From NCBI GenBank assembly GCA_014058105.1, contig JACGCM010000674.1, positions 620,001 through 684,000 on the forward strand: DNA of 64,000 nucleotides. The letters run 5' to 3'. Below the pieces are notes generated by a model that saw nothing but the letters and a program-made list of their open reading frames with translations, was not told the DNA's origin and made no database searches. This DNA is from Kingdonia uniflora. Lineage: Eukaryota; Streptophyta; Magnoliopsida; Ranunculales; Circaeasteraceae. Numbering within the stretch: position 1 is the first letter of the stretch; each line of letters opens with the position of its first letter. The translations under genes were made by a program, and so were the position numbers. Of this stretch, positions 33,820 to 44,993 are shown in pieces.

Positions 33820-34331
33820 ATAATTGTAGTGGATCAAAGTATTTTATTTGAATAGACACAATATCTATTCTAACAGAAGAGACAAAACACCTTCTGTTCA
33901 TTAGAATTTATGTCTATTCGAACAGAAAGCAGTCTGTTAGACTAGACTCATAGTCTATTTAAACAGAAGAGGCTGAATACCTTCAGTTTAAAAAGACTGT
34001 GAAATCTGTTCGAACAGACGTCGTAAACTCAATATGAGAATGTTGAATTGAGGATGTTGGTTTTGCCTCGTGATCTGTGTTGATGTAATAAGTCTTCCAA
34101 GTATATAAGGGAGAGTTGGGGTTCTTGGTAGCCTTGAGAGACCTAAAATTGGTTTGTGAGTGATTGTAACCTCAGATTATTAAATAAAACTTTTACTCAA
34201 TTTTATGTTGATATTGGCTATTTGCCAAACCACGGTAAATGTGTATTCTTATTTGATTGTGTTTATTCTTTTATTTTGTTCATCACTAATCAGATTGAAT
34301 CGGTGTTTGGTTTTTGTAGTGTTCCCCAACA
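33820..34331 (+). repeat. 3' LTR of element D
   Basis: Pair of the 5' LTR, with TATA TATATAAGG at 34102-34110 and end CCCCAACA. U3 carries GTCTATTCGAACAGAAAG (33912), ATCTGTTCGAACAGACG (34005) and degraded relatives. Confidence 0.75.
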
Positions 34332-34449
34332 GTGTTTTTTACTGATTTCATATTCGTCTTGTTTTTTACTTATTTCAAATTTGTCTTGTTTTGGCTTTTA
34401 ATCTTTTAATCTTGATTAGGAAAAGCTTACAATCTACCATTAATAGCGG

Positions 34450-36743
34450 ATACTGTGTCTTTGGGGGAGATGGTTAGTTTTTATCTGGGTAGAGTAGAGG
34501 AGGGTCGATAGAGAAATCAATTTTGGCATACAGATTATGAATGTTACATTCGAGTAGATGTTTTGGTAAATTTAGCATCTTGTTGGGGATTCGATCAGGT
34601 GTGACTCATTTGAGTCTAGTTTGGAGTATACCAGATGGGTAATACTTTGTATATCACCAAGGGCTGTAATAGGGTTAATGAAGGGTTTTAACTTGAAGAT
34701 ATCAAGCTAACTGGTTTCATATTCTTTTATAGGGGATTGAATGTGTACCCATAAGTCTTCGAAAAAATGGATAAGCTTGAGGATTTAAAAAATAGGCCGT
34801 GTACTTCTAGGCGTGGGGAAAAGAGTAATAGTGATTTGGTAGAGTTACAGATTGCAGAGGATATGCCTCTAAGGGTTATTGAACCTGGCATTAAATTTAT
34901 GAGATAAAGGCGGAGAAGAGCGTGAGTAGCTAGAGAGAACGATAAAGAGGAGAGTGAGGACGAAGCCAGTGTGGATAACCAAGTAGATGACGAAGGAAAA
35001 AGTGCAGAAAAAAAGATGCTGAGGGAGTTGGGAAGAATGAAGGGAGTGAGAATAAAGATGGTGACGAGGATACCGAAGACAATGGTATAAAGGTTTGGGA
35101 AGTCAGTCTTCGAAAATGAAAATGGCTTAACAGATTTATAAAAACATATAATCTGGTGGGCAACGGCTTCGACCTACTGCCCTGTGACTCGTGGTTATCC
35201 GTCGAGGATATGCCCATGAGGGGAATAATAACATTTTGAGGAAAAATTAGGCTAGGTATGATGCTTCCCCTTCGGTGTCTTGTCAAAGAGGTGTTGAACT
35301 TCAGGGATGTGGCCCTGTCCAATTGAATAACAATTTTTATGAGATGATAAAAATCATCGGGGCCTTAAATGAAGAGTTGTTTGTCAAAGGTAGGCCTTTA
35401 GTAGGGCATGCAGATATTGTTACCTTTTACTCGAAGAAGAGTAACCTGAAGGGTGAGACCTATCATGTAATGTCATCCTGACAAACTCTGGCTCTACGAC
35501 TTGTGTTGGACATGTCAAGGGTGGCATACTGATCCTGTAGTAGTAATTTGTAATTTCGAGAGCCTCGAAGGTGAAGAGAAGCTCACTTTAAGAAATAAGG
35601 TTTATAATCATGGTAGCTATTATTTGATTATTTCGTCAATGGTTTTCCCCTCGTTCCATCGTTTAACTATGCTTTTTTATGTGCAACGCCTTGACGTGGA
35701 GGTCATGATAGTTCTCGATACTATTTGGACGATTTGGCTGACGAGAAAGACGATCATATATATTAATGCGATCTTTCAAAGATTGAAATTGTTGAGGAAA
35801 AGGAAGAAAAAGATAGACCATCTCCTGAAAGGTCCCTCGAGCTCTTAAGGATCTTCAAAAAGAGGAACTTCGACTCCATCGGAAGGCTCGAGCGACATGG
35901 ACTATGATAAACTTACAAGGCCGAAGAACACTTATATTTTGAGGACCCAGAAAGGGAGTTCATGTACGGGTACTTCACCAACCGTAGCTAAAATGGCTGC
36001 TACCCAGAAAAAGGTGTTTAAAGTTTCTTAAAAGGAGAATGGTAAAGGTATTGGGGAGGGGTCAAGTTTTAAAACCCCTGGGTAATCGGCCTTAAAGAGG
36101 ACGCACGACCAAAATTGATGACATTACCCAAGCCACATCAAAGTCGCAGGTGCAGCTCTACATGTTTGACCCTGAAAAAGCTGGGCGCCGCTTCGAAGCT
36201 TCTTTGATATAGATATATATGTTCTCTATTAGCAGTCATATATTACTCCTTGGATTTTGTACCATTTTTCTTATAGTTTTCTTTGCTAGGTCTCAGCTTG
36301 GGGAATTTAATTCAAGAGAGCCTAGAAGATATTTTGCTGAAGGGTAAAGGAGATAAGTGAGTATGAGGATGTGTCGAAGGGGACCATTATGTCCTTGAAC
36401 ACCCACGTGTCTGAGTTGGACTGAGATATTCCACAAGTTTGAGCTGATGCTTCAATGAGAAGCTAGCCATGGTCAAGGTTCCAGGCATACTTCAAGCAAC
36501 AGTGTAGCGGATGTGGACCGTCGAGTACCAAGTTACTACTCGCGAGACTAGTTTGAGCCAAGGATTAATATGCCTAAAAGTATCATTTTGCTAATCCCGA
36601 TTTATTATTTTATAATGTTAGTAACATTTTCTTATTTTCAGGCACTTATCACTGTTAGAGCTAATAAGTAGAAAAAGACATCTAATAGACGGTACAAAGA
36701 GTTCAAGAATCTCCAGCAGTTTCTCAGGTACAAGGAAGATGTC
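34450..36743 (+). pseudogene. Second copy of the Tat antisense gene, on the plus strand
   Basis: The candidate UTR intron is 34599-34732 (CAG/GTGTGACT...TTCTTTTATAG). ATGTGTACCC is at 34741, matching the start of the antisense gene in element C. A charged region follows (about 34880-35100), then the shared domain at 35240-35480: RLGMMLPLRCLVKEVLNF, NNNFYEMIKIIGALNEEL, DIVTFYSKKSN. Further downstream are broken frames with charged segments to about 36740 (RYKEFKNLQQFLRYKED). Many stops. It lies between element D and the LTR of element F, so it is a detached part of an older Tat element in minus orientation. Confidence 0.65.
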
Positions 36744-37655
36744 TACATTCAATGTACTTGTAAATTTATTCCATGGACTAAAAATGATAAATGACTCTAC
36801 AAGGATTTACATGAGATAAGATTTATCTGATAGAGTTTCAGAACTGTAAACAAGTCTCTCTTATCTCCTATAAATAGGAGAGCAATTATATCTATTTTAA
36901 GATCTCAATCTCAAGAAGGAATAAAGCTTGCATTTTTTAGTATCTCTCTCTCTTTCTATTATTTTATGCATTTAATTTAAGCTGTGATGAACACCATTAA
37001 TGGAGAGCCAGTCTCCTTAGCTTAGGCTAAGGATTGAACCTCTGTTAAAGTGGGCTAAATTGATGTTAATAGTAGTTTAGATCTAGAATCAATTTTCAAT
37101 TCTTTGATTTGTAATTACGAAGAGTTGATCTAACCATGACAACTCTAAGTTACTATGGATATGAGGAAGATGCCGAATTTTCTATATTCGGTTGTTTTCA
37201 TGGACAAAGGGAATTCTAGATCACTAGAGTTAATACTCTCCACCTTGCCATGGAAAACAGTTTATAAACCCTAGATCCATTTGTCCATGAACGACGAAGA
37301 TCTTACCAAGGGTTTTAGCCACAAACCCTAGATCTTAAACCCGAATTGACCTAGCCATGACTATTACATGCTGATAAAAGCTACCATTTTTATATCATTT
37401 TAGTAAACTAAGTCGGAAGTGATCCAAAACCTAGGTTCTTTTCCTTATAATCGTACCGAATGTTAGTAATTTAGATTTATGTTTTAGTCCAAAACCTTTT
37501 TATAAATATTAGTTTAGATTCGTTTATTTGTTAATTAGGGAATTATATATTTAATACGTTTACTCCCCATGGATTCCACCCCTGCTTGATCATATTATAT
37601 TGCGACACCCGTAGTTTTGAGCGAGATATTTAAAAACCGAATTAATTTCGTATCA
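36744..37655 (+). repeat. Probable 5' LTR of Athila-like element F
   Basis: The right edge is set by the PBS at 37660. A TATA-like TATAAATAGG is at about 36871, in the context CTCCTATAAATAGGAG, followed by a pyrimidine-rich tract and AATAAAGCTTGC. The start is placed at TGTCTACATTC after the antisense-gene relic, but with no partner LTR in the window the left boundary is a guess. Confidence 0.5.
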
Positions 37656-37659
37656 AAAT

Positions 37660-37677
37660 TGGCACCGTTGCGGGGGA
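37660..37677 (+). other. Primer binding site of element F
   Basis: TGGCACCGTTGCGGGGGA closely matches the Athila-type PBS TGGCGCCGTTGCCGGGGA, complementary to a tRNA-Asp 3' end. This, with the Athila-like gag at 58212, supports the Athila assignment. Confidence 0.75.
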
Positions 37678-38417
37678 AGCAATGGCTTATTAAATCTATT
37701 TTTTTGATTTTAGCTAATTTATTTATTATCTTATTTAAAGTTGTTAAGTTTGCCTATTTATTTATTTATTTTATGATTAGATCTCTAAGATTTATTTCCG
37801 AATATATTTGTCTCAACATTTTCGGAGATATTAATTTTGGAAGAAACATACTCAATTTTTATCAAAAAGTATGTTTCTGAATGTTTCAGGGTCTTTTACA
37901 ATCTATAATTCACAATTGGGAAATATGTTTGCTAAAAAGGTTTTGGATAATTCAAAACCCTTTCCAAATTGTTATCGATCATATTTTTATGTTTTGTTAT
38001 TTGAAAGTTATAGCCTTTTGAAACAACAGTAAAAACAATCTCAGTAAAGGATGCCGCTGTTCATTAATCACTTGTTTTGAGCGGTAGGAAAGCTAAATTC
38101 TATAAAAACTTTTTTCTTGAATGTGTTTACTTTCTGAATTATATCTCAAAATTGATATTATTTAATGCTTTCTCCCAACCGAGCTGAACAATAAATATAT
38201 TTGAAAATCAGGACATCATAGACTGCAATAAACTTGGAAATTAGATTTATATTTTTTTTTGCTGTCGTAAGTTTACTAATATTTTTTCTCTTGCTTTACA
38301 GGATTGTCACAAAGTTGGTACTCAGAGATCGTGGGGAATTTATAAAGTTCATTGGAAAGCTTCTCTCTAATCCTTCTTATGCCCCCTAAGTGAAGGGGCA
38401 TTTTCTTCTTTCGCCCT
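37678..38417 (+). mobile_element. Leader of Athila-like element F, left part
   Basis: AT-rich untranslated leader after the PBS, with no gene. The open frame at 37617-37880 spans LTR, PBS and leader and is not a real gene. Near the right end is GCCCCCTAAGTGAAGGGGC (38381-38399), a hairpin motif repeated at 57393-57410. Minus-strand element E is inserted at 38417/57393. Confidence 0.6.
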
Positions 38418-38880
38418 TGTAATGGTATGTTTTTCGGGAGGATAGTCTTTGCCAATACTTTTTGTAAGGATAATGCAATAACAAGCTAAGATAAATTAGA
38501 TTTTACGTAGAAACTCAGTAAAAGCTAAGAAAAGCTACGACCTCGAGGAGGATTTTTATGTTAAATCCAATATGTTGCTAGTTATTACAAGTTATGGAAT
38601 GATAGTCAAGTAAAGAAAAGGGAATAGTAAAGTTGTGGATCTGAATAACTCATTCTCTGTCTGTATTTATAGTAGATGCAGGCTGTTTACAAAAACAAAA
38701 ACTATTTCCTATTTTGGGAGTAGTGGGCGAACTTCACGAATCTCTAACGATACTTTCTTGATGAGGCACAACGGCTACTTTTAGTAGGTCGAAGACTTGT
38801 AGTATCTTCTTAAATGTTGTTTGTCTTCGACTATGAAGTGTTGACTTATCCTTGTCGAATCTGGGGAATATGCTACTATA
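38418..38880 (-). repeat. 463-bp LTR (copy 1 of tandem pair), element E
   Basis: Plus-strand reading TGTAATGGTATG...GCTACTATA; on the minus strand it starts TATAGTAGC (for TGTAGTAGC). The same length and structure as 39016-39478 and 56930-57392. The TATA-like TATTTATAGTAG (minus TATAAATA) is near the centre. Confidence 0.85.
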
Positions 38881-39015
38881 ATCGCCCTATTCTCGACAGA
38901 AGAACTTGTGGTTGTGTCGAGAAGAAAACAAAATTTGAAGGGGTTGCCGAATGTCTGAGAAAGTCTGCATATTGTCATTTCTGAGGTCAAAAGGGTTCCC
39001 ACAGACGACACCAAT
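38881..39015 (-). other. 135-bp miniature interior between tandem LTRs (PBS and PPT only)
   Basis: On the minus strand this begins with PBS TGGTGTCGTCTGTGGGAA (39013-38996) right after LTR copy 2. A 115-bp segment follows and ends GAGAATAGGGCGA against LTR copy 1, the position and composition of a PPT. The same segment follows LTR copy 2 on its other side (39479-39589). There is no coding. The organisation LTR-PBS-short interior-PPT-LTR is that of a TRIM element or of an internally deleted retroelement. Confidence 0.7.
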
Positions 39016-39478
39016 TGTAATAGCATATTTTTCAGAAGGATTATCTTCGCCAATACTTTTTGTAAGGATGATAAAATAATAAGTTAAGGCAAATAAGATT
39101 TTACTCGGAAACTCAGTAAAAGCAGATAAAAACCATGACCTCGAGGAGGATTTCGATGCTAAGTCTAATATGTTGCTAGCTATTACAAGTTATGGAATGA
39201 TTGTCAAGTAAGGAAGAGAGAATAGTAAAGTTGCGGATCTGAATAACTCATTCTCTGCCTATATTTATAGTAGATGCAGGCAGTTTATAAAAAGAAAAAT
39301 AGTTTCCTATTTTGGGGGTAGTGGGTAAACTTAACGGATCTTTAACGACTCTTTCTTGACCAGGCACAATGGCTACTTTTTGTAGGTCAAGGACTTGTGG
39401 TATCTTCTTGAATGCTGCCTGTCTTCGACTATGCGGTACTGACTTATCCTTGTCGAATCTGGGGAATATGCTACTAAA
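39016..39478 (-). repeat. 463-bp LTR (copy 2 of tandem pair), element E
   Basis: Plus-strand reading TGTAATAGCATA...CTACTAAA. It is flanked on the left by the PBS of the miniature interior and on the right by a PPT-bearing segment (39479-39589, GTCGAGAAG...GAGGTCAAA). It therefore acts as both a 5' LTR and a 3' LTR, the signature of a tandem LTR array formed by recombination. Confidence 0.85.
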
Positions 39479-39599
39479 ATTGCCCCATTCTCGAGAGAAG
39501 TACTTGTGGTTGTGTCGAGAAGAAAGCAAAATTTGAAGGGGTTGCCGAATGACTGTGAAAGTCTACATGCTATCATTTCTGAGGTCAAAGTGAGGTGAA

Positions 39600-41860
39600 C
39601 TTGGCCATGTTTTTCCCGGGGAGTAATTAATGCGGAACATGGGATTTGATAAAGGGAAGTGGAGTATAAATAGGTGGTGTAAAAAAGGATTGAGTGTTGG
39701 TTTAGTTGGAAAGATGTTGCCCCAAGTATGGTGCAGCAAGTGGCCTAAGGAGGAAGACGGTTACCACGACGACCAAGCAGAGGTAAAGTATTTTTGCAAG
39801 TTTTGTCATCCTTTATTGGTTGCCATCATGGTGGGGAGATTTAGGGGAGGTAGATTTAGAGATTGTTTACACGTGGGGTATCAGTGGTGGTTGGGTTCAT
39901 TATTCATTGCTTAAGGTAGTGGAGCTATTCTAAATTTTAGAGATGGGGCTACTGCTCATAGTAAAGATGCGAAGGCTGGCTGGGTGTCTTGGGATCTTGT
40001 CGATCTTAATGATCTTCTTGCAATTTTCTATAACCGCTCTTCTGTAGGAGTAGCTCTATTTAGAAGTTCCCTGACCTGAGTGTCATGAGTTTTTTAGGAT
40101 ATCATTGCACTTGTTACAAGAGCTAATACCAGATTCTGGTGAAAAGAAATAATAATTTCAAATTCTGGTGAAAAGATGAACAAAGTAAATAACCTTTAAA
40201 TTCGAATTAAAGATAGAATTGCATCTGGATGTAATGTAATCGAAGGAATGACTTGTCAAATGAAAAGTGCAATAGATAGTTCATTTAATAAACTTTGTTT
40301 GTCGACTTCTTGTGTTGTTTAGAGTATTTGTAAAATAAACAAGTGATCGAATTAGCAAATGTTAAAGTTAAATGTGTTGGATGTGTATAAATCTCGAGTA
40401 TAATATATCTCAAAGTATAATATATCTCAAAGTATAATTAATTGTGTGGGGCTAGGAACGGATTTTGAGGTTGACTAATTTGATTGCTTAAATTGTAAAG
40501 TTCTAAGGATAAATAAATGTTAATTGTGCTGACTTGGACTTTGGTGGGCTATAAGTATCTCGTGTAACTATTTATTATAAGGGACTGCCACTAAGATAAT
40601 TTCTTGGAACTAAGCTTTTGTGATTGTGGAGTTGGTGAAGACGAGGTCTCAGGTACGGAATGAAGTGTTTATTCGCGTTCAGGCAAAGTATTGGGGATTG
40701 TATAGACGTTACTTTGGAAATCGGTGCATTAATTATCAGATGGAAGAACCTGTTGAACCGAATTACGAAGGGATGAGCGAGGTAGAGGCGAAGGATGCTG
40801 AAAGAGGATTTTTAGTTTCACTGTCAACTTGAATTTTGAAGTCCTCCAGAATGTGTGAGTTATATGTATACTCGTGAGAAAATGTTGATTTAGGAAAGAA
40901 GATATTGTTACGATTAGGAGTATTTGAATTATATTTGTTGTAGAAATAGTCAAATGTAAAGATCGAATAATGTTGTATGGTGAAATGTGAATAAATTTCT
41001 TCATCAAAATGTAGTTGTCAATGTTTTAGGAATGTAAAATTGTTGTCGAATATATTTTGAACTTGGCAAATTGTTGGAATGCAATAATACAATGTGCATG
41101 GTAGTATTTGTAATGTCGAATGAAAATTTAAAATTTTAAACTAAGTGTCGAAGTTCTTCCCTAGATATGGGGAATTGTAAATAAAGTAAAAAAAATGTGT
41201 GAAGGTAATGAGGGGTTTAAACATGGCGAAGTGTTCTCTTGTAGGTGATATTTTAAAGTACAGGGAAAGGGATGTACATCATCTTTGTGATAAGATAGGT
41301 TGTGCTTTGTTGGGTATGAACATGCCAGAGGAAGTTCTTCGAGATATGGAAGGATTGGGGCAATAATGTAGGGGTTTGTTAGTTTTGAAAAGGCGAAGAG
41401 TCAAAGACTTCGAGGAGAGATGTGTAAGGCGTTATGCTCGATTACTCGAACGGTCGCGAAGTGGTGCAGTGAATTGTCGCATGTGCGGAAGCAGGTTGCT
41501 GATGCTCAAATGACGATAGAGCAGGAGCATGGTAAGATTTTGGAGGAGGTTAGGTCTCAGCTGATAATAGAAATTTAGATGCTTGTAAAAAGGTGAGGGC
41601 CAACTATGTACAGCAGTATGAGGTGTTGGAGTTGAGGAAGGATTACTATAAGGGGTTGGCCAGTACTGGGAGTACCATCTTCGTGGATTCAGATCTGAAT
41701 GATGACGTTCTGGAAATGCCTGAAGTTCCTTCTTGGATAGAAGTTGTCGATGATTTGATGATGATGGAGGCTGATGGTTTGCGTTCTATGGAATTGTTAG
41801 ATGTGTTTGCTCCTGAGTTTCCAAGGGTTGATGATGTGGTGTCTTCTCTTGTAGATTAAA
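39600..41860 (+). pseudogene. Plus-strand accessory frames of element E (antisense to its gag-pol)
   Basis: A TATA box TATAAATAG is at 39665-39673. Open pieces follow: 39630-39914 (CSKWPKEEDGYHDD), 40620-40832 (VKTRSQVRNEVFIRVQAKYW, EPNYEGMSEVEAKDAERGFL) and 41593-41859 (VQQYEVLELRKDYYKGLAST, SWIEVVDDLMMMEADGL). The stretch 41270-41590 is a charged coiled-coil-like region. Position and orientation match the antisense gene of element C, and the last piece may be its C-terminal part, but no direct similarity strong enough to prove it was seen. The pieces are separated by stops. A 17-bp repeat (ATCTCAAAGTATAATAT, three imperfect copies) lies near 40392-40440. Confidence 0.4.
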
Positions 41861-42299
41861 TAAAGTATTGTAAACAGTACTCGTTTGTGAGAAGTGATGT
41901 AAAAATGGTCGATTGAATTCAAACAATTTTTAACTTATGTGGGTTTTGAATGCTGATGTGTTTGTTTGTTAAAGAAGTTTGAAAATTTTTGATGCATAGA
42001 TATATTTTTTCCTTTGTAAAATTTTTGCTAAGTTGTGATATTCATTAAGAATGATATTTTGACATGTAAATGTAGATAGTAGTAGAGTGTTGCTCGAAGT
42101 AACTACTTTTTGTATGGAAAGATGGCTATGTAATGGCAAATAGTTTGTACTGATTGCCATATGATAATCCTAAATAGGATATCTTGGTTTGATGGAATCA
42201 TGTCAATGAACATGACATGATTTGTTCGATAAGTAAATAATGTAAAAAATTATAATGTTATAGGATATTGATTGTCGAAGGATGGGATGTGCAGTTTAC

Positions 42300-42556
42300 A
42301 CGCATACTTATGAAGTATGGTTCAAGACTAAGTAAAGTTAGCAAAGATGATGGTAATTGATGAATACTTAGTAGTACGGATCGAGACCAAATAAGGATGA
42401 ATTTAAAGATAGTAACGATGATTGCTTGTCTGAAGCATAATTATCAAGTATGGATCGAGATCAAGTTAAGATAGTAAGGATGTTTGATTGACTAATGCAT
42501 ACATATCAATTATGGATCAAGATCAAGCTAAGATAAAAAAGATATAAGTGAAAGTA
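42300..42556. repeat. Four imperfect 60-70 bp tandem repeats in element E
   Basis: Units contain a CATAC/ATACTTA start, TATCAAGTATGGATCGAGAT, CAAGTTAAGATAGTAAGGATG and a GATTG-rich end, recurring near 42300, 42360, 42430 and 42496. They lie at the junction with chromovirus H in the 3' untranslated part of element E, where Tat elements often carry tandem repeats. The unit is unlike the 196-bp repeat of element C. Confidence 0.65.
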
Positions 42557-42596
42557 AAGATTGTTTATTTGAATCGATGATAATTGTTACAGTTGT

Positions 42597-44976
42597 TGTA
42601 ACAACTCGTATTTTAGTTATTCCTTTTATTCGCTTATATTCATTTTCCGTAATATTCCTATTCTTTATCTCATCGGCATATCATTCCTTTACGTTAAGAT
42701 CCGCATTAATATTCCGCATATACTCTTTCATCCATTATTCATCCATAATGCATCCATTTATTCCTTTCGGTGTTTTAGTTTATTAGATTACTTTTTGTAG
42801 TTGTGGCAGTTCGGAGGTTATTCGGAGGAGGAAGTGGCGTTGTGGCCTTGGTAACCCCTAGATGGGTAGGTAGTGATGTTTGTTTGTTGTGTTTGTGTGG
42901 TAGTGGTGGTGGTCCGTGGTGTTTCAGGGGTTATTTTTTTGGTGCAGGAGCAGTTCTATTCAAGCAGGACCATTTTTGCTCGAATAGACCCCTTTCATTT
43001 CGAACAGGACTTGCCTATGTTCGAATACATATCTCTGTTTGAACAGGATCATTCCTATTCGAACAGAGGTGCGTTTTCAGTTTTTTTTGGGTTTTATTTC
43101 CTCTTTTCCTCACTTCCCCTTTCTCTATTTCTCTCTCTTCTCACCCTAACCTATTCCCCTCTCCTCCATACTCTAGATCCTATCTTCCTCATCGCATCGA
43201 GGATTCTTCACCCGCTTCGTCTCAAGCTTCGCTCCTATCCTCGGTAAGTTTTCCCGATTCTTTTTCCGTTCTTTTCGCTCGATTTCGGCTGAGTCTGATT
43301 TCTTGGGTTTAGGTTTGATGTCATTTTCATGTATTGATTGGTTGTTTGTTGTTATTGGTCATTGTGTTAGCTTGTCAGGCATTCCGTTGCCGTTCCGCGG
43401 ATTTAGTTGGTGTTCTGAGTTGGATTTCCGCAGGACTCGGGATTGTAATCAGGCGAGATTTATCCCATCATTAATAAGTCTCTATACTAGTTTCTGAGTA
43501 TTGTTTTAGAGTGCTAAATTGAACTTATAGATGCTATGTAATTAACTATAATTTAACCTAGGAATTATTCAGTTTATATTGGTAACCTGTAGTTTAGGTT
43601 TGTTTGATTTGGGAGCTTGGTTTATGGTTCGTATAGAATCTGAGCTTAGTTAGTAGGGATTGGGTTGGCGTCCTAGTGGCTTTTCCCCTGAATGCCCCTT
43701 CCAACCTTAAGAGATTGATGTGTTGGATGTAGTGACGGTTTGGTTGCTGTGTCGGCTATGTTTAGTCGGTACAACCGAGTTTCTGTTCATCCTGAATTGT
43801 GTTGCCGTGTGAGCGGCAGTTGTGTTGTTTTTCTTATACACTTGTTACATCTTAATAACTTTAATAACATCTTTCAAAACTTTTTAAGATTATTTTCACG
43901 AACACTCCATTTCGGTTAACCTCCGATAGGATCGAAGGAGCCCCGTGAACGGGTTAAAAGATTTGGTGAGATTGAGAATGACACTATCATACCTAGTTCG
44001 ACCATTAAGGAGTATGGAATGGTATGATGCAGAGTCATGGAGATCCCAACTTATTCCACGGTTAGGTTGAAATTCCTTGAAATGATACAGACTATTGCTC
44101 CGTTGGGTTGATACACCCATTACCACTTTGATCGAGTGCGACCATCCTTAGCTTAGTCGAGCTTAACCAAATCGTACCAGTGTGTCCCCTTACTAATCTC
44201 TTTAAGAACATTTGGCATTAGCGGTTGATCAACCAATATTATGATAAGATCGCGAGCACTTTTAGACATTGAATCATTCCGTATTAGGGGATATTTATGG
44301 GAATATCCCTACTCATTGCATCATATCACATCGTTGTACCTAGGATAAGTATGGGATTATCCTAGTCATCACGTCACGCCATGGCATTGCATATTCTCTT
44401 ATCATAAATTCTCTCTCCTCTTATATTCTCGACTCTAATTTTTTTCCTTATCAATTCCTTGTCCTTTGTGATCATTTAGTTTTTTTCTAGACTGTATTTA
44501 CCTATTTTTGCATTACATTCATCTTTACCTCTATTGTCAGTACAGATTTATTAGTAGGATATTTTGTTCTGTTGGGTTTAGTGAGCCATGGCTTGCTCAC
44601 TCTCGTGTTTTAACCATTTCAGAGGTTTATTAGCTTGGACTGCCGTGTGGTTGGCTAGTTCAGAGATAGATCTTACCGCTGTAGATTTGTTTAAGTTCTA
44701 GATTTCTGTAGGTGTTCTCAGCATATGTCAGTAAGTTTTATTTCGAGATGTTGTATTACATTTTCGTCTGATGTATATATATATCTTTTGCTTCCGCATT
44801 TTATTGTTATATGCTATTTTGTTACTCTGATGATTATTACTATATGTGAATAGCCGAGCTAGAATTTGTTTACAGCTTAGCTATTTCTAGGGTAGAATCT
44901 TTAGATTCCCTGACCTGCACTACTTAGAATCTAGTAATTAGTCAAGCTACCGATTACCGGATTTTGGGGCGTGACA
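42597..44976 (+). repeat. 5' LTR of chromovirus H (2380 bp)
   Basis: TGTAACAACTCG...GGCGTGACA. It contains a cluster of TTCGAA-type motifs at 42950-43075, a pyrimidine-rich tract (43080-43180), TTGCCGTGTGAGCGGCAG (43802) and matches 49807-51776 nearly end to end. The open frames at 42577-43497 and 43896-44126 are not genes; they recur as broken frames in the other LTR. Confidence 0.9.
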
Positions 44977-44980
44977 GACT

Positions 44981-44993
44981 TGGTATCAGAGCC
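44981..44993 (+). other. Primer binding site of chromovirus H
   Basis: TGGTATCAGAGCC, a perfect match to the initiator-Met tRNA PBS, four bases after the LTR end. Confidence 0.9.

Larger units (their letters stand above)
28385..34331 (+). mobile_element. Ty1/copia retrotransposon D
   Basis: Domain order gag, protease, integrase, RT, RNase H defines Ty1/copia. LTRs lie at about 28385-28869 and 33820-34331, with a PBS at 28872. Protease DSG and RT YVDD are intact, but gag-pol carries many stops and frame changes. A separate LTR-like insertion (33289-33718) lies between RNase H and the 3' LTR. The left LTR appears short at its 5' side, so the boundary there is approximate. Confidence 0.85.

Noticed and set aside
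37617..37880. 87-codon frame rich in Phe, Ile and Leu, resembling a membrane protein
   Set aside because: It spans the LTR end, PBS and leader of element F; hydrophobicity comes from AT-rich codons.
39630..39914. 94-codon frame as a host gene
   Set aside because: It starts before the candidate TATA box, has no homologue pattern, and lies inside element E; kept only as part of the accessory region.
42950..43075. TTCGAA clusters as heat-shock elements
   Set aside because: Heat-shock elements need GAA and TTC units separated by two bases. Here TTC and GAA abut directly, so the canonical spacing is absent.
42803..43497. Frames of 79, 124 and 64 codons in the chromovirus LTR
   Set aside because: They lie wholly in the LTR, and the equivalent frames in the other LTR differ in length and start, so they are by-products.
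44766..44780. TATATATATATC as chromovirus LTR TATA box
   Set aside because: It lies in the last 210 bases of a 2.4-kb LTR, leaving almost no R/U5, and it is in the part missing from the 3' LTR, so it cannot be tested.
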